Source: Pseudoalteromonas rubra
Lineage (GTDB): Bacteria; Pseudomonadota; Gammaproteobacteria; Enterobacterales; Alteromonadaceae
Reading direction: 5' to 3'
Length of the DNA: 64,000 bases
Assembly: GCF_000967655.1 (NCBI RefSeq)
Contig: NZ_JXYA01000016.1
Coordinates: 248,001 to 312,000 of the forward strand
Part shown: piece by piece, positions 33,496 to 43,325 of the stretch
How the letters are laid out: the number at the start of each line of letters is the position of its first letter
Position numbering within the stretch: position 1 is the stretch's first letter
Position numbers and translations under genes: made by a program
The notes under the pieces: generated by a model
Told to the model about the DNA's origin: nothing
Database searches by the model: none
The model's input: only the letters and a program-made list of their open reading frames with translations

Positions 33496-34692
33496 CTACA
33501 TAAAGGCAGGCAACACCCGTTCTGCCATTAATTGCAGAGTGCTGTTTTCCCTTCGATTGGCAGTCACCACAACCACCAAGCCGAGTTCTTCGACCAAAAT
33601 AATATACTGACCACCTCCCCCTTGGGCAGACACACTATAGAAACGCTTCTCTCCTGATTGAAGCTCAGCGTTCCACCAGTAATAACCATAGCCCTGTTTA
33701 GATACGTCTTTACCACCCCCAAATATGTCTTCATCCCCAGTGTAAAGTTGTGGGCTGATTGCTTTTGCGATGTAACCTTGCGGGATCAACCGTTCACCCT
33801 GCCACATACCTTTGTTGCTGGCTAATGTGCCCCACTTGAGCATATCACGGGATGTCATGTTGACCCGCCAGCCTGCTTCAGGAAGGCCGTTATCAGCGGT
33901 TTGCCAACGATATTGTTTGATCCCCAGCTTATCTAGCAGCTCTTGCTTGATAAACGCTTCCGCGGATCCGGGCACCACGGCATCAATCACATGCATGATC
34001 AGCATCGGGTCATCCTGATATTTAAATGTTTGCGTTTGTGCACTGATGGGAGCACTGCGCTCCAGCAACGCCTGAGCATGTTGCTGACCTTTTAGCTGTT
34101 CAGATATTTGTTGCAATCCCTTCTTTTGCTCGTCACTCAGTCGAATACCTGAGCGCATGGTCAGGGCCAGATTGAGCGTGATTTTATCACTGCCTGTTGT
34201 CAGCTTGCTGGTATCCAGACCCTTTAAAAAACTCACCACAGGTTTGTCTAGATCTGCCATGCTCAGATAACCCAGCTGAATGGCCCTGCCAAGTGCCATG
34301 CTGGTGTACACTTTGGTTGCGGATGCCTGATAATGTGGCAGGTTGATGCGGCCACGGGAATAATAGGACTCAAACACCAGCTTGCCTTTGTGGGCGATAA
34401 GTAAGCTGTCAAACTGCCCATGCATGTTGTTTTCTATTTCTTGTGCCAATTTTATTAACAGCGCCCGATTACCACCATCAATACCGGCCACGCCGACAGC
34501 CAAGCCGTCGTTTTTTCGCTTTGGCGCTGTATCAATAAATGCGCTTTTAAGCTCTGTAACATCCCGGTACCCTCCCTCTAATTCGGCCTGCGTAGCCTCT
34601 ATGGGCTGAGTACACTTTGCCATTGTTAACTGACTAAAACTGCCCATAAGTAGGGTTACCACTAAGCTCGTCACTATCTTTTGTTTGATCAT
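33496..34692 (-). CDS. Class C beta-lactamase-like serine hydrolase, secreted
   Basis: 398 residues with a signal peptide at 1-25 (SFSQLTMA). The SxxK nucleophile motif is at Ser124-Lys127 in YQASATKVYTS. A second-motif candidate is FKYQDDPMLIM, where class C enzymes have YxN. A third-motif candidate is SAQGGGGQYI near 360, where KTG would sit. This is the penicillin-binding-protein/esterase-type beta-lactamase domain (PF00144) rather than a confirmed beta-lactamase. It probably hydrolyses an ester or amide in the periplasm. Confidence 0.88.
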   Translation of the reverse strand: MIKQKIVTSLVVTLLMGSFSQLTMAKCTQPIEATQAELEGGYRDVTELKSAFIDTAPKRKNDGLAVGVAGIDGGNRALLIKLAQEIENNMHGQFDSLLIAHKGKLVFESYYSRGRINLPHYQASATKVYTSMALGRAIQLGYLSMADLDKPVVSFLKGLDTSKLTTGSDKITLNLALTMRSGIRLSDEQKKGLQQISEQLKGQQHAQALLERSAPISAQTQTFKYQDDPMLIMHVIDAVVPGSAEAFIKQELLDKLGIKQYRWQTADNGLPEAGWRVNMTSRDMLKWGTLASNKGMWQGERLIPQGYIAKAISPQLYTGDEDIFGGGKDVSKQGYGYYWWNAELQSGEKRFYSVSAQGGGGQYIILVEELGLVVVVTANRRENSTLQLMAERVLPAFM

Positions 34693-34991
34693 GTTACCTC
34701 TCCTGTTTGTACAAGCGGTAACCTAGCGAAAGCAGCTCCTCACTACCTGACTTGCGGATGATTTATTAATGACTTTAAGGTAGTAAGGAAATATATTTAT
34801 TAAATTCAGGATATTATAAAAACAAATGGTGCTTTGCGATAATAGTACAATGCTCTGCTGACTTTGCAGTTACTTCATGAGTGGCTGTAGCAATATCAAC
34901 ACAGAAACTGGCAACCTAGGCGTTATTCAATACATTGCCGCCCGGCTGTTTATTGACTAGACTCCCTGTATTGCCACTAATTTTCCCCAAT

Positions 34992-35771
34992 ATGCTACGC
35001 GTTTTTCTTATCATTCTGTTGCTGTGTTCTACAGCTGTTTTGTCAAACGACGACAAACTGGTGCTAATCGCCGGCGATAACTGGTGCCCGGTGAATTGTG
35101 GCGAAACAGATAAACACAAGGGCTTTATGATTGATGTCGCCACCGAGGCACTGGCCATTTCTGGCTATCAGGTTCGCTATATAGAAATGCCCTGGCTCAG
35201 GGCCATACACCAGACCCGGGAAGGAAAAGTACACGCCATTGTGGGCGCCTTTAAAGATGATGCACCAGACTTTTACTTCCCAAAAGTCCCGATACTGAAA
35301 TTGAGCCCAAATACCTTGTTTACCCTGTCGGACAGCACCTGGACCTATAAAAATCAACATTCACTGAATAAAATTCGCCTCGGGGCAGTACAAGGCTACG
35401 ATTATGGCAACCTCTTGAATGCCTATCTAAAATCCCACCGTAGCTCGCCCAATAACTACATCACGCTGTTGTCGGGTGACAATGTGGTCTCTCGCAGCCT
35501 TAATTTGTTAATCAGCAAACGTATAGATGCATACGTGGATGCCGGACCCGTTGTCTGGTATCAGGCAAAGCAACTTGGGATCAGTGAAAAAATAAAGTCG
35601 GTTGGCTCTGTCAGTCCGCCGGAGCCCGCCTACATAGCCTTTTCCCCGCGCCTAAAAAACAGCGAAAAACTGACACTGGCATTAGACTTGGGCGTGCTCA
35701 GGCTGCAATTGGACGGTCGCCTTGCTGAAATTGCCAACAAATACGGGCTTCAGGAAATACATTATAAGTAA
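34992..35771 (+). CDS. Periplasmic solute-binding protein, SBP_bac_3-like (orphan)
   Basis: 259 residues starting MLRVFLIILLLCSTAVLS with a signal peptide to about residue 18; the longer frame at 34935 would put extra charged residues before it. It has LVLIAGDNWCPVNCG, then GFMIDVATEALAISGYQVRY and EMPWLRAIHQTREGKVHAIVGAF, typical of family 3 binding proteins. It is more distant from the 1151-1873 protein than a recent copy would be, but of the same type. No transporter genes are adjacent. It is convergent with the TonB receptor gene and followed by a strong hairpin. The ligand is unknown. Confidence 0.82.
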   Translation: MLRVFLIILLLCSTAVLSNDDKLVLIAGDNWCPVNCGETDKHKGFMIDVATEALAISGYQVRYIEMPWLRAIHQTREGKVHAIVGAFKDDAPDFYFPKVPILKLSPNTLFTLSDSTWTYKNQHSLNKIRLGAVQGYDYGNLLNAYLKSHRSSPNNYITLLSGDNVVSRSLNLLISKRIDAYVDAGPVVWYQAKQLGISEKIKSVGSVSPPEPAYIAFSPRLKNSEKLTLALDLGVLRLQLDGRLAEIANKYGLQEIHYK

Positions 35772-35789
35772 TAGACCCAAGGGCAAATA

Positions 35790-35815
35790 AAAGGCAGCGT
35801 AACGACGCTGCCTTT
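35790..35815. terminator. Bidirectional intrinsic terminator between the binding protein and TonB receptor genes
   Basis: AAAGGCAGCGT (35790-35800) pairs perfectly with ACGCTGCCTTT (35805-35815), giving an 11-pair stem with an AACG loop between two convergent genes. Short A/T flanks on both sides support use in both directions. Confidence 0.8.
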
Positions 35816-35865
35816 GCAATACAAACGCTAAGCCCCAGGGGCTGACTATCTAATCAGGCATACAA

Positions 35866-38262
35866 TTAAAATTGATATTTGACTGTAATAGACGTGGTAC
35901 GACCGTTGATGGTACGCGCCCGAATAATACCCGAGTCAGGAATAATGCCTTCTTCTGCTTCAGTGATCCCTACCGCATTAAACAGGTTGTTAACGTTGAG
36001 CGATAAAGACAAGTCATCGCTCATATCATAGCTGGCAAATGCATTAACCTGGGTGTAGCCATCAAATTTCAGCGCGTTATTATCCTGTGCGTAGGCACCG
36101 GTTGAGCCAAGCAGGCTTAAACCCACCGCGCCTTGTGCCATGTTGTAACGCGCCATCAAAGAGTAAATAAAGTCTGCCTGGCGCCTTGGCGTGTTGCCCA
36201 CTACCTCAGGTGACAGAGCATCTTTGGCGATCTCGGCGTCCGTCCAGGTCAGGCTGCCTCTGAAATCAAAGGAGCCAACAAAGTACACCCCTTCAAGTTC
36301 AATGCCATGCGCTTCATATTCACGGTCAAAAAAGCGCTGGCTGGTGGCTTCAAAGTTTTGCTCTTCGGTTTGCGCATAAAACGCGGTGGCAAACACACTG
36401 CCGTTTTCAAGCCGTTGCTTCAAACCAAATTCAAGCTGAGTTACTTCGTCAATGGCGTCTTCCTTTGCCACACTGCCGTCTGCATTCACTTTGCCAAACA
36501 ACAGACGATCTGCATTTGCTCTGGCCCCTTCACTGAAACGCCCAAATACCGCCTGCGTTGGGCTGAGCTGATAATTAGCGCCGAGGGAGTAGCTGGTGTA
36601 ATGCCAGTCGTAATCAACGAGTGACGGATTAGCCAAATCTATGCCCGCAACCTGCTCTTCAGGTTTTGAAATCTCGCCATCGGCATTCACATCCCGCTGC
36701 GATACCACAGCCCCCGCATAGGTGCCCGAGGCTTCACCTGAGTCATAACGCACACTGGCATCAACGGTTAAATCGCCCACCTGCGAGGAAACCGCCAGAT
36801 AAGGCGCGCGGGTTGAATAGTCCGTATTGTAATTACGCTGACAGCAATTGCCCCAGGCAGGTGTCCCGTATGCGTACAAGCCATTGTCAGAAAATGCGGT
36901 GCCATCAGCTGCAAATACATCCAAAAGCGCTGCATTCTGCCCTTTTAACTCCAGCAAATAAGAGTTCCACAACCAGGACATTTCAATGGCCTGCTCTGAT
37001 GCAAAATAGCCAAAGGTTAAAGCGGTATCGCCCAGCTGTTTGGTCAGCTTAATGTCGTTAACCAGCGAGCCAAAGTCCTGCATCTCAACATCAAAAGTAT
37101 GGATCCGCATCAGATTATCGTCGCTGAATTGACTGCCAGCACTGGCACCATTCGCATATTTTAATGTCGCCCCCTCACCGGCGATGCTCTCGGCGATAGA
37201 CTGGGCACTGCCCACTTCAGCCGGAAAAGGCGCATTAAACGTGCCTTTTACCTTGGCTACTCTAAACCGGTTTTCAATTTTCCAGTCGTTGCTCAGCTCA
37301 AAGCTGGCCTCAACGCCAACGCTGTCTACCTGAGGATGCATGCCATCACGCATATCCCCACGGCGCACTTCGTTGTTGGCACCCAGCCCCTGTGTTTGGG
37401 TAAACAAAACCGAATGCGGCGTATCTGACAAGGCATCAAATCCCGGCAGTGAGTCGCCATTGGCATACATGGGCATAGGTAAGTAGCCAGTTGAGCGGTC
37501 ATCCAGGTGCTTGAGGTAGACTCTGACATAGCCCGACTCAAATTCTTTGGTCAGATTGGCTTTAACCTGCCCACCCTTGTTGCCGGTATAACCGGTATCA
37601 CGCGGCCCTTCGCCTTGGCGCATAAATCCGCCGATATGGAATCGTACGGTGTCGGACAGATAGGTGCCAAATTCAAAGTCGGTTCTGAATTCGTCATAAT
37701 CAAGACCCAGAGTCGTTGCAATGCTGCCCGATTCGCTTTCACCCGTTTTTGAAATAAAGTTGATGATGCCACCCGGCGCGTTACTCGCGGCAGTCGAAGC
37801 CGAGCCGCCACGAATGGACTCGATTGATTGCACTGTGTTATCCAGGCGCATAAAAATATCAGCATTGCCGAATGCAATATCGCCAAACTGTAATATGGGC
37901 AAGCCATCTTCTTGCAATTGCAGGAACTTGGCCCCACCGGCCGCAACCGGTAGTCCGCGTACGGCAATGTTTGCATTGCCCTCTCCCCCGGTTGACTCAG
38001 ATCTCACCCCAGGTAACAAGCGAAAAGCTTCGGCTGTGGTTCTGGGTGTTGCGACGCTTATCTGCTGAGCAGAAATGCTACTGACAGACACGCTGGATGC
38101 CATCACGGTGCGCCTTTGTGGCACGCCTGTCACAATGATTTTTTCCAGCTCATTCTGAGCCTGTGCATTTGCTTGGTCCTGGCTCTGTTGTGCCCACACT
38201 GTGGGACTAAGCGCCAGAGTCAGTGCACTGAGTGCAAACCAACCGGGAGTGTATGTTGTCAT
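35866..38262 (-). CDS. TonB-dependent outer-membrane receptor of the sucrose locus
   Basis: 798 residues from MTTYTPGWFALS, six bases after GAGG; a start seven codons earlier is less well placed. The signal peptide ends TVWAQ. A TonB box/plug region (EKIIVTGVPQRR, SVSSISAQQISVATPRTTAE) precedes the plug domain with GGEGNANIAVRGLPV. A C-terminal 22-strand-type barrel follows, with ASYDMSDDLSLSLNVNNLFN and a final Phe (VKYQF). It is the first gene of a locus with a sugar MFS transporter and sucrose phosphorylase. A LacI-type palindrome lies 58 bp upstream. It probably brings sucrose or related oligosaccharide across the outer membrane; the specificity is inferred from context. Confidence 0.9.
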   Translation of the reverse strand: MTTYTPGWFALSALTLALSPTVWAQQSQDQANAQAQNELEKIIVTGVPQRRTVMASSVSVSSISAQQISVATPRTTAEAFRLLPGVRSESTGGEGNANIAVRGLPVAAGGAKFLQLQEDGLPILQFGDIAFGNADIFMRLDNTVQSIESIRGGSASTAASNAPGGIINFISKTGESESGSIATTLGLDYDEFRTDFEFGTYLSDTVRFHIGGFMRQGEGPRDTGYTGNKGGQVKANLTKEFESGYVRVYLKHLDDRSTGYLPMPMYANGDSLPGFDALSDTPHSVLFTQTQGLGANNEVRRGDMRDGMHPQVDSVGVEASFELSNDWKIENRFRVAKVKGTFNAPFPAEVGSAQSIAESIAGEGATLKYANGASAGSQFSDDNLMRIHTFDVEMQDFGSLVNDIKLTKQLGDTALTFGYFASEQAIEMSWLWNSYLLELKGQNAALLDVFAADGTAFSDNGLYAYGTPAWGNCCQRNYNTDYSTRAPYLAVSSQVGDLTVDASVRYDSGEASGTYAGAVVSQRDVNADGEISKPEEQVAGIDLANPSLVDYDWHYTSYSLGANYQLSPTQAVFGRFSEGARANADRLLFGKVNADGSVAKEDAIDEVTQLEFGLKQRLENGSVFATAFYAQTEEQNFEATSQRFFDREYEAHGIELEGVYFVGSFDFRGSLTWTDAEIAKDALSPEVVGNTPRRQADFIYSLMARYNMAQGAVGLSLLGSTGAYAQDNNALKFDGYTQVNAFASYDMSDDLSLSLNVNNLFNAVGITEAEEGIIPDSGIIRARTINGRTTSITVKYQF

Positions 38263-38319
38263 AATGTGCCTCATTGTTGTCAATTATATATTGCTGGCAC
38301 CACATTAAGTGGATTTAGA

Positions 38320-38337
38320 TACTTAATCGATTAAGTA
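38320..38337. promoter_or_regulatory. LacI-type operator upstream of the sucrose-locus TonB receptor
   Basis: TACTTAATCGATTAAGTA is a perfect 18-bp palindrome with central CG, typical of LacI-family sites. It shares ACTTAATCGATTAAGT exactly with the site at 39750-39767 upstream of the sucrose phosphorylase gene. The LacI-family gene at 41280-42323 is the likely binder. Confidence 0.85.
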
Positions 38338-38431
38338 AATTAGCAAATATTTGTCGCTTTGCAATCAAAAAATTACACACGACGGGTTTCTAGTTAGATA
38401 ACGCTATGATTTAGTTTTAAAAGTATTTGAG

Positions 38432-39631
38432 CTAGTGTGCGTTTGCCAGCCTCAGCTGGGCTGGGTTTTTCCAGTAGTTGTACGCCATCGCCAGCATCAG
38501 CAAAGCCGCAAACCCCATCGCCAGTGCAAACCCGTAGCGAATATGGCCAAAATAATCACTGACCATCCCCATCAGCAAAGGCGCCAGGGCTGCAGACAAT
38601 GCGGTAAAGAACAAGATCACGCCAGCGACCGAGCCATGCTGATGCTTATCGAAGCATGAGATCCCCTTCGAATTAAGTGTGGGGTATATCATCGACATAA
38701 AGAGCCCACTGAGTGGCAACGCAATGACGGCAGCATCAACACCAAACACAAAGGTCAGCAGGTAACAAAGAAAAATGGCCGAGCTCAGCGCAAGCATCAC
38801 GCTCTGCCAGCTGAACAAGTTAAGCAGCCAGACAGCCATAAAGCGCCCCACCGCCCGCAAAATAAAAAAGATGGTCAGTGCATAAGTTGCCAGCAGGCCC
38901 CAGCTCCCCTCGTAGGTTTTGAGTAACGTCGGCATCCAGACATAAATGGCGACTTCCGTCGCAACATATAGCGCAATGGCGGCCGAAAAACCCAGTGCAT
39001 GTTTGTCCTTGAGCATCAGCAGGGTCTGCCTGAATCCACTGCCCTGGCTAACCTGCTTAGCGGGCCGTTCGGGAAACTTCACAGCGAACGTGATTAAACA
39101 CAGAACGCTGCATAAGCCCCCTGCCAGAATATAGAGGTAAACCCAGCTGACTCCCGACGCCAACATGTAGCTCACCGCCGCCGGACCCACGATGGCGCCG
39201 ACAGCAAAGAAGCCTTCGACCATGTTCATGGTCCGGGTGTGCGCCTGACTGGTTGGCGTCAAATCGCCTAACAAAGCCAGTGCTGCGGTTTTAAACAGGC
39301 CGATCGCCAGGCCAATCACACTCAGTAAGCACACAAAGGTGATAAAGGTTTCACCTATTGCAAAGCCAAAGCAGGCACCGGCAAAGAGCACAAAACCAAG
39401 AATGATGGTCGGCTTGTGGCCTATTTTATCCGCCAAAAAGCCCAGCAACAGACCACTGGCGGCAATCCAAATCATTGGCGCGTAATGAAACGCGCTCGCC
39501 TGCGTCATGGTTAACTGATAATCCCGGATCAGCTCGGGAATGATCACGCCCACGGCGTCCGATGTCATGGCAAACATAAAAAACATCATGTATGTCAGCC
39601 AGCGCAATGCGCCTAAGTTGCTGCTTGTCAT
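38432..39631 (-). CDS. MFS transporter, sugar permease of the sucrose locus
   Basis: 399 residues with 12 predicted transmembrane helices (for example 12-32, 47-68, 78-97, 168-186, 346-366). The major facilitator signature GFLADKIGHKP lies between helices 2 and 3. The start has AGAGG upstream. It is transcribed towards the TonB receptor gene on the same strand and away from the phosphorylase gene, across a LacI-type operator that may serve both. It would carry sucrose or its products into the cytoplasm, where the phosphorylase acts; this role is an inference. Confidence 0.87.
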   Translation of the reverse strand: MTSSNLGALRWLTYMMFFMFAMTSDAVGVIIPELIRDYQLTMTQASAFHYAPMIWIAASGLLLGFLADKIGHKPTIILGFVLFAGACFGFAIGETFITFVCLLSVIGLAIGLFKTAALALLGDLTPTSQAHTRTMNMVEGFFAVGAIVGPAAVSYMLASGVSWVYLYILAGGLCSVLCLITFAVKFPERPAKQVSQGSGFRQTLLMLKDKHALGFSAAIALYVATEVAIYVWMPTLLKTYEGSWGLLATYALTIFFILRAVGRFMAVWLLNLFSWQSVMLALSSAIFLCYLLTFVFGVDAAVIALPLSGLFMSMIYPTLNSKGISCFDKHQHGSVAGVILFFTALSAALAPLLMGMVSDYFGHIRYGFALAMGFAALLMLAMAYNYWKNPAQLRLANAH

Positions 39632-39749
39632 AGTTATTACCTCTTAGGTATTGCGGCAAAGCCCGGTTAAGTTTAAAACTCAATCGCACCCTTGTGCCAA
39701 TTTTCCTGTAAATAGTGCTTGAATATCTTGTCGTGCTGATTAAAGATAT

Positions 39750-39767
39750 AACTTAATCGATTAAGTT
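39750..39767. promoter_or_regulatory. LacI-type operator between the MFS and sucrose phosphorylase genes
   Basis: AACTTAATCGATTAAGTT is a perfect 18-bp palindrome, 26 bp before the sucrose phosphorylase ATG and 119 bp from the MFS start. Its position between divergent genes suits repression of both. Confidence 0.85.
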
Positions 39768-39792
39768 TCAACAATGAGAATTGAACTGAACC

Positions 39793-41265
39793 ATGAAAAA
39801 CCAAGTGCAACTGATAACCTACGCCGATCGCCTAAGCGGTGCAGGCCTGACGGAACTCACTCAGCTGTTGGACGGTCCGTTAGCGGGATTGTTTGGCGGT
39901 GTCCATATTCTGCCGTTTTACTACCCGATTGACGGTAGTGATGCCGGGTTCGATCCGATAGACCACAGTGAGGTGGATAAACGACTGGGCAACTGGGCAA
40001 GTGTGAAAACACTTGGGGAGCGCTTTGAGATAATGGCCGATTTAATCGTCAATCACGCTTCGGCTCAGTCACCAGAGTTTAAGGATGTACTCAAACACGG
40101 CGAACAGTCGCCCTACTGGCCTTTGTTTTTAAAGGAGCAGGATATTTTTCCCGATGGGATCAGTGACGAACAAGCCAAAACGATATTCAGACCCAGGCCA
40201 ACCAGCTGTTTTACGCCTAAAAAGCTGCAAAATGGTGAAACGGTCAACTTCTGGACCACGTTTACTGATAACCAGGTTGATATCAATGTTGAAACGCCCC
40301 AGGGCAAAGCGTATCTGGACAAAATTCTCACTTTGTTTGCCAAAAACAATGTCAAGATTATTCGCCTGGATGCGGCTGGCTATGCCATAAAACGCGCCGG
40401 AACAAGCTGCTTTATGACCCCTGAATCATTCGACTTTATTAATCAGTTGTCGCGTCAGGCCAATGCGCTCGGGATGGAAACCATCGCCGAGATCCACAGC
40501 CATTATCAGACTCAAATTGACGTAGCATCGAAAGTAGACCGCGTGTACGACTTTGCTTTGCCACCGTTAATCTTACACGCTCTGTTTAGCAATAATGCCG
40601 ATCCCCTGCTTTGCTGGTTACAGCAATCGCCGCGTAATTGCCTGACAGTACTCGATACCCATGACGGTATTGGCATTGTCGATGCGGGTCCGGACGGTGA
40701 TAAGCCCGGTCTGCTCAATGCAGAGCAAATTGATACTTTGGTAGAGACCATTCACACCAATAGTCGGGGTGAAAGTAAACAGGCGACCGGTGCCGCTGCC
40801 AGCAACGTTGATTTGTACCAGGTCAATTGCACCTACTATGATGCACTGGGTCGCAATGATCTCGATTACCTGATAGCGCGCGCTATTCAGTTCTTTTCCC
40901 CCGGCGTCCCGCAAGTTTATTATGGCGGTCTGCTGGCACTGCACAATGATATGGCGTTGCTTGAAAACACCAACGTCGGTCGGGATATCAATCGCAGTTA
41001 CCTCAATGAACAACAAGTTGAAGACGCGTTATCCAAACCCGTAGTCAGGGGCCTGTGCAAACTGATTGAATTACGAAACCAGAGCAGTGCATTCGATGGA
41101 GAGTTTGTTTTGTCAGGGTCAGAAGAAGCGCTCTCTTTACAATGGTGCACTCAGAACGCCCGTGCAAAACTCGACGTTAACCTGGCGACAAGAGAAGCGT
41201 TCATTACGCTCAAAGAGACGGACCTTAAAGAGCGCATCTGTCTGGCTGATTTTCTCCAGGCTTAG
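39793..41265 (+). CDS. Sucrose phosphorylase (GH13, subfamily 18-like)
   Basis: 490 residues. The catalytic residues line up with those of the Bifidobacterium enzyme shifted by one: Asp193 in RLDAAGYAIK (nucleophile), Glu233 in AEIHSHY (acid/base) and Asp291 in DTHDGIGIVD (transition-state stabiliser). The early ITYADRLSGAGL and the central FDPIDHSEVD also match the family. It converts sucrose and phosphate to alpha-glucose-1-phosphate and fructose in the cytoplasm. There is no signal peptide. It is divergent from the MFS gene across a LacI-type operator and convergent with the LacI gene. Confidence 0.94.
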   Translation: MKNQVQLITYADRLSGAGLTELTQLLDGPLAGLFGGVHILPFYYPIDGSDAGFDPIDHSEVDKRLGNWASVKTLGERFEIMADLIVNHASAQSPEFKDVLKHGEQSPYWPLFLKEQDIFPDGISDEQAKTIFRPRPTSCFTPKKLQNGETVNFWTTFTDNQVDINVETPQGKAYLDKILTLFAKNNVKIIRLDAAGYAIKRAGTSCFMTPESFDFINQLSRQANALGMETIAEIHSHYQTQIDVASKVDRVYDFALPPLILHALFSNNADPLLCWLQQSPRNCLTVLDTHDGIGIVDAGPDGDKPGLLNAEQIDTLVETIHTNSRGESKQATGAAASNVDLYQVNCTYYDALGRNDLDYLIARAIQFFSPGVPQVYYGGLLALHNDMALLENTNVGRDINRSYLNEQQVEDALSKPVVRGLCKLIELRNQSSAFDGEFVLSGSEEALSLQWCTQNARAKLDVNLATREAFITLKETDLKERICLADFLQA

Positions 41266-41273
41266 TAATACCA

Positions 41274-41294
41274 GGGCAGTCAGATTGACTGCCC
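41274..41294. terminator. Hairpin between convergent sucrose phosphorylase and LacI genes
   Basis: GGGCAGTC (41274-41281) pairs with GACTGCCC (41287-41294) across a five-base loop. It overlaps the LacI stop codon. T runs are short, so it is moderate evidence for a shared terminator. Confidence 0.5.
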
Positions 41295-42323
41295 AACTCT
41301 CAGTTCAAAAGGCAGGCGTATTTGCTGCTTTTCTTTACGGATAAACAAACTTGCCGCCTGTTCGCCCTTGTTTTCGCTGTTTTGATGAATGGTGGTAATG
41401 GCAGGTTGAAACAGCTCTGCTTCATCTATGCCATCAAAGCCTACGATCTTGAGCTCCTGTGGGATCTGGATCCCCTGAGCAAGCGCTTCACGGGCGGCGG
41501 CCAGCGCAATTAAATCACTCATACAAAGCAATACATTAGGCCTTGGCCGAATGGCTAACGCTTCTTTGGCGGCGATCCGCGCAAAGCGCTCGCTGCTTTC
41601 CGGAATATTCCAGATCCTGTCTTCAGGGAGTGTCACCTGGCATGTTTCGAGCGCCTGTCGATATCCCGCCAAGCGTTGGTGTGCGATAGAGGTGCTGAGC
41701 TGAGGCAAATGATGATCATAGACCCGGCAGATAAGCTCAGTATCGAGCAATCTCAGCCCCAGGATTGCCACATCAGCCTGCTCAGACGGCGCATTGAACT
41801 GCATTAATGCGGCTTTGGCCACTTCCCGGGCTGCACCTTGGTTATCGATATTAACACTGGCCTGATCTTGCAGCTCAAAATCGACGGTCACCACCTGCTT
41901 GGTTACCGTTGCCAGCTGTTCAATTAATTTGGGGTTACGCGGACGACCATAACAAATAAAGCCATCGACAAAGTCCACTATATTATTAACGCTGTCGGTA
42001 TTGCCTGAAAACAACAACAGGTTGATCCCCTGTGGTTCAAGCACTTTAGCAACGCCGCGCATAAAGCTGCTGGCCACGGGGTCAGACACCATATATTCAA
42101 CGCTATCGGGTAACACCAGGGCAACTATGTTAAACGTGCCCTTTCTTAACGAGCGCGCCGCTTTATTTGGACCAAAATATCCCAACGCCTTGCAGGCCGC
42201 CAGGATCTCCTCGCGCTTTTTACTGGAAAGCTGATCGGGTCGATTAAAGGCATTGGATACCGTTGCATTCGACACGCCAAGGTGGGCAGCAATGCTTTTA
42301 AGAGTCCATTTTTTTTCTGTCAT
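41280..42323 (-). CDS. LacI-family regulator of the sucrose locus
   Basis: 347 residues. The N-terminal LacI helix-turn-helix is MTEKKWTLKSIAAHLGVSNA, then TVSNAFNRPDQLSSKKREEI. A periplasmic-binding-protein-like effector domain follows (about 60-340, with NIVALVLPDSVEYMVSDPVA and LKIVGFDGIDEAELFQPAIT). It lies 15 bp from the phosphorylase stop on the opposite strand. The two perfect palindromes at 38320 and 39750 are probably its sites, and sucrose or a metabolite is its likely inducer. It lies six bases downstream of the LysR gene on the same strand, so the two may share a transcript. Confidence 0.9.
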   Translation of the reverse strand: MTEKKWTLKSIAAHLGVSNATVSNAFNRPDQLSSKKREEILAACKALGYFGPNKAARSLRKGTFNIVALVLPDSVEYMVSDPVASSFMRGVAKVLEPQGINLLLFSGNTDSVNNIVDFVDGFICYGRPRNPKLIEQLATVTKQVVTVDFELQDQASVNIDNQGAAREVAKAALMQFNAPSEQADVAILGLRLLDTELICRVYDHHLPQLSTSIAHQRLAGYRQALETCQVTLPEDRIWNIPESSERFARIAAKEALAIRPRPNVLLCMSDLIALAAAREALAQGIQIPQELKIVGFDGIDEAELFQPAITTIHQNSENKGEQAASLFIRKEKQQIRLPFELRVGQSI

Positions 42324-42329
42324 GGTTCG

Positions 42330-43217
42330 CTATACAATCTGATTAATAGGCTTAGGCAATCTTTCCCGTATACCTGTACTCAGCGCATCCATGCATACCT
42401 GGACTGCCATTGGGGTATGTTTGGAAAAGGGAGTAAGTAAATACACTGAATTTTCGGGTAAGCTGGTGTGTGGCATAAGCCTGATCACATCCGACAAATC
42501 ATTATTCAAATAAAAATCCGGAACTAAGCCTATTCCTGCCCCAGCCCGAATGAGAGAAACGGTACTATGAAATGCATTTGTGATGCAACTAACCTGAGGA
42601 GTTAGTTGTACTTTTTCACCACTTTGGGTCATAAACTGGTGCCTTACCTGTACCCCTTCCCAGGCATTTGCAATGTAAGGGACCTGTGTCAGCTCCTCGT
42701 TTAAAAAACGTGGATGTCCGCATAATACGTCGCAAAACGTGCCCAGCCGCTGCTGCCTGAGCGTGCTGTCTTTCGAGGCACCAATGCGAATAGCAATATC
42801 GATGTTATGGGCCATCAAGTCCAGATGCTTGTCATCACAAGTCAGTTTAACAACCACCTTAGGGTAGCACTGTATTAACTTTGAAATGGCTGGTGCCAGC
42901 AAGGTATCAACCAGCGCATGCGGCGCGGTAATATGAACCTGGCCCTCTGGCTCCCCCTGCTGTGCCTGCACATCATCCCAGGCATCGATTGCAATCTGGT
43001 TGAGTGCTTTACACGCCTCATAGAAGCGCTTTCCGGGCTCAGTCAGAGACTGTCGACGGGTTGTTCGTTTAACCAGGACCACACCGAGTTCTTGCTCCAG
43101 CGTTTTTAAATGCTGACTGACCACAGACTTTGACACACCCAGCCTGTCTGCTGCCGCAGAGATAGAACCAGCTTCAACGACATGGGCAAACAGCGACATT
43201 TTACCAAGTTGGTGCAT
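42330..43217 (-). CDS. LysR-family transcriptional regulator
   Basis: 295 residues. The N-terminus MHQLGKMSLFAHVVEAGSIS, then AAADRLGVSKSVVSQHLKTL and VLVKRTTRRQSLTEPGKRFY, is the LysR helix-turn-helix and linker. The effector domain spans about 90-290. It is divergent from the SnoaL-like gene at 43326, with 108 bp between them that should hold the operator. The effector is unknown. Confidence 0.9.
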   Translation of the reverse strand: MHQLGKMSLFAHVVEAGSISAAADRLGVSKSVVSQHLKTLEQELGVVLVKRTTRRQSLTEPGKRFYEACKALNQIAIDAWDDVQAQQGEPEGQVHITAPHALVDTLLAPAISKLIQCYPKVVVKLTCDDKHLDLMAHNIDIAIRIGASKDSTLRQQRLGTFCDVLCGHPRFLNEELTQVPYIANAWEGVQVRHQFMTQSGEKVQLTPQVSCITNAFHSTVSLIRAGAGIGLVPDFYLNNDLSDVIRLMPHTSLPENSVYLLTPFSKHTPMAVQVCMDALSTGIRERLPKPINQIV

Positions 43218-43325
43218 TTTGATTGTAAGCTTTAACTAAACAGTGTGTTTTATTATCTCTGTTTTTCACATCAATTAATACCATTAAGCTGACCTTACTG
43301 AAAACACCACAAGTGGAGTCATTAC

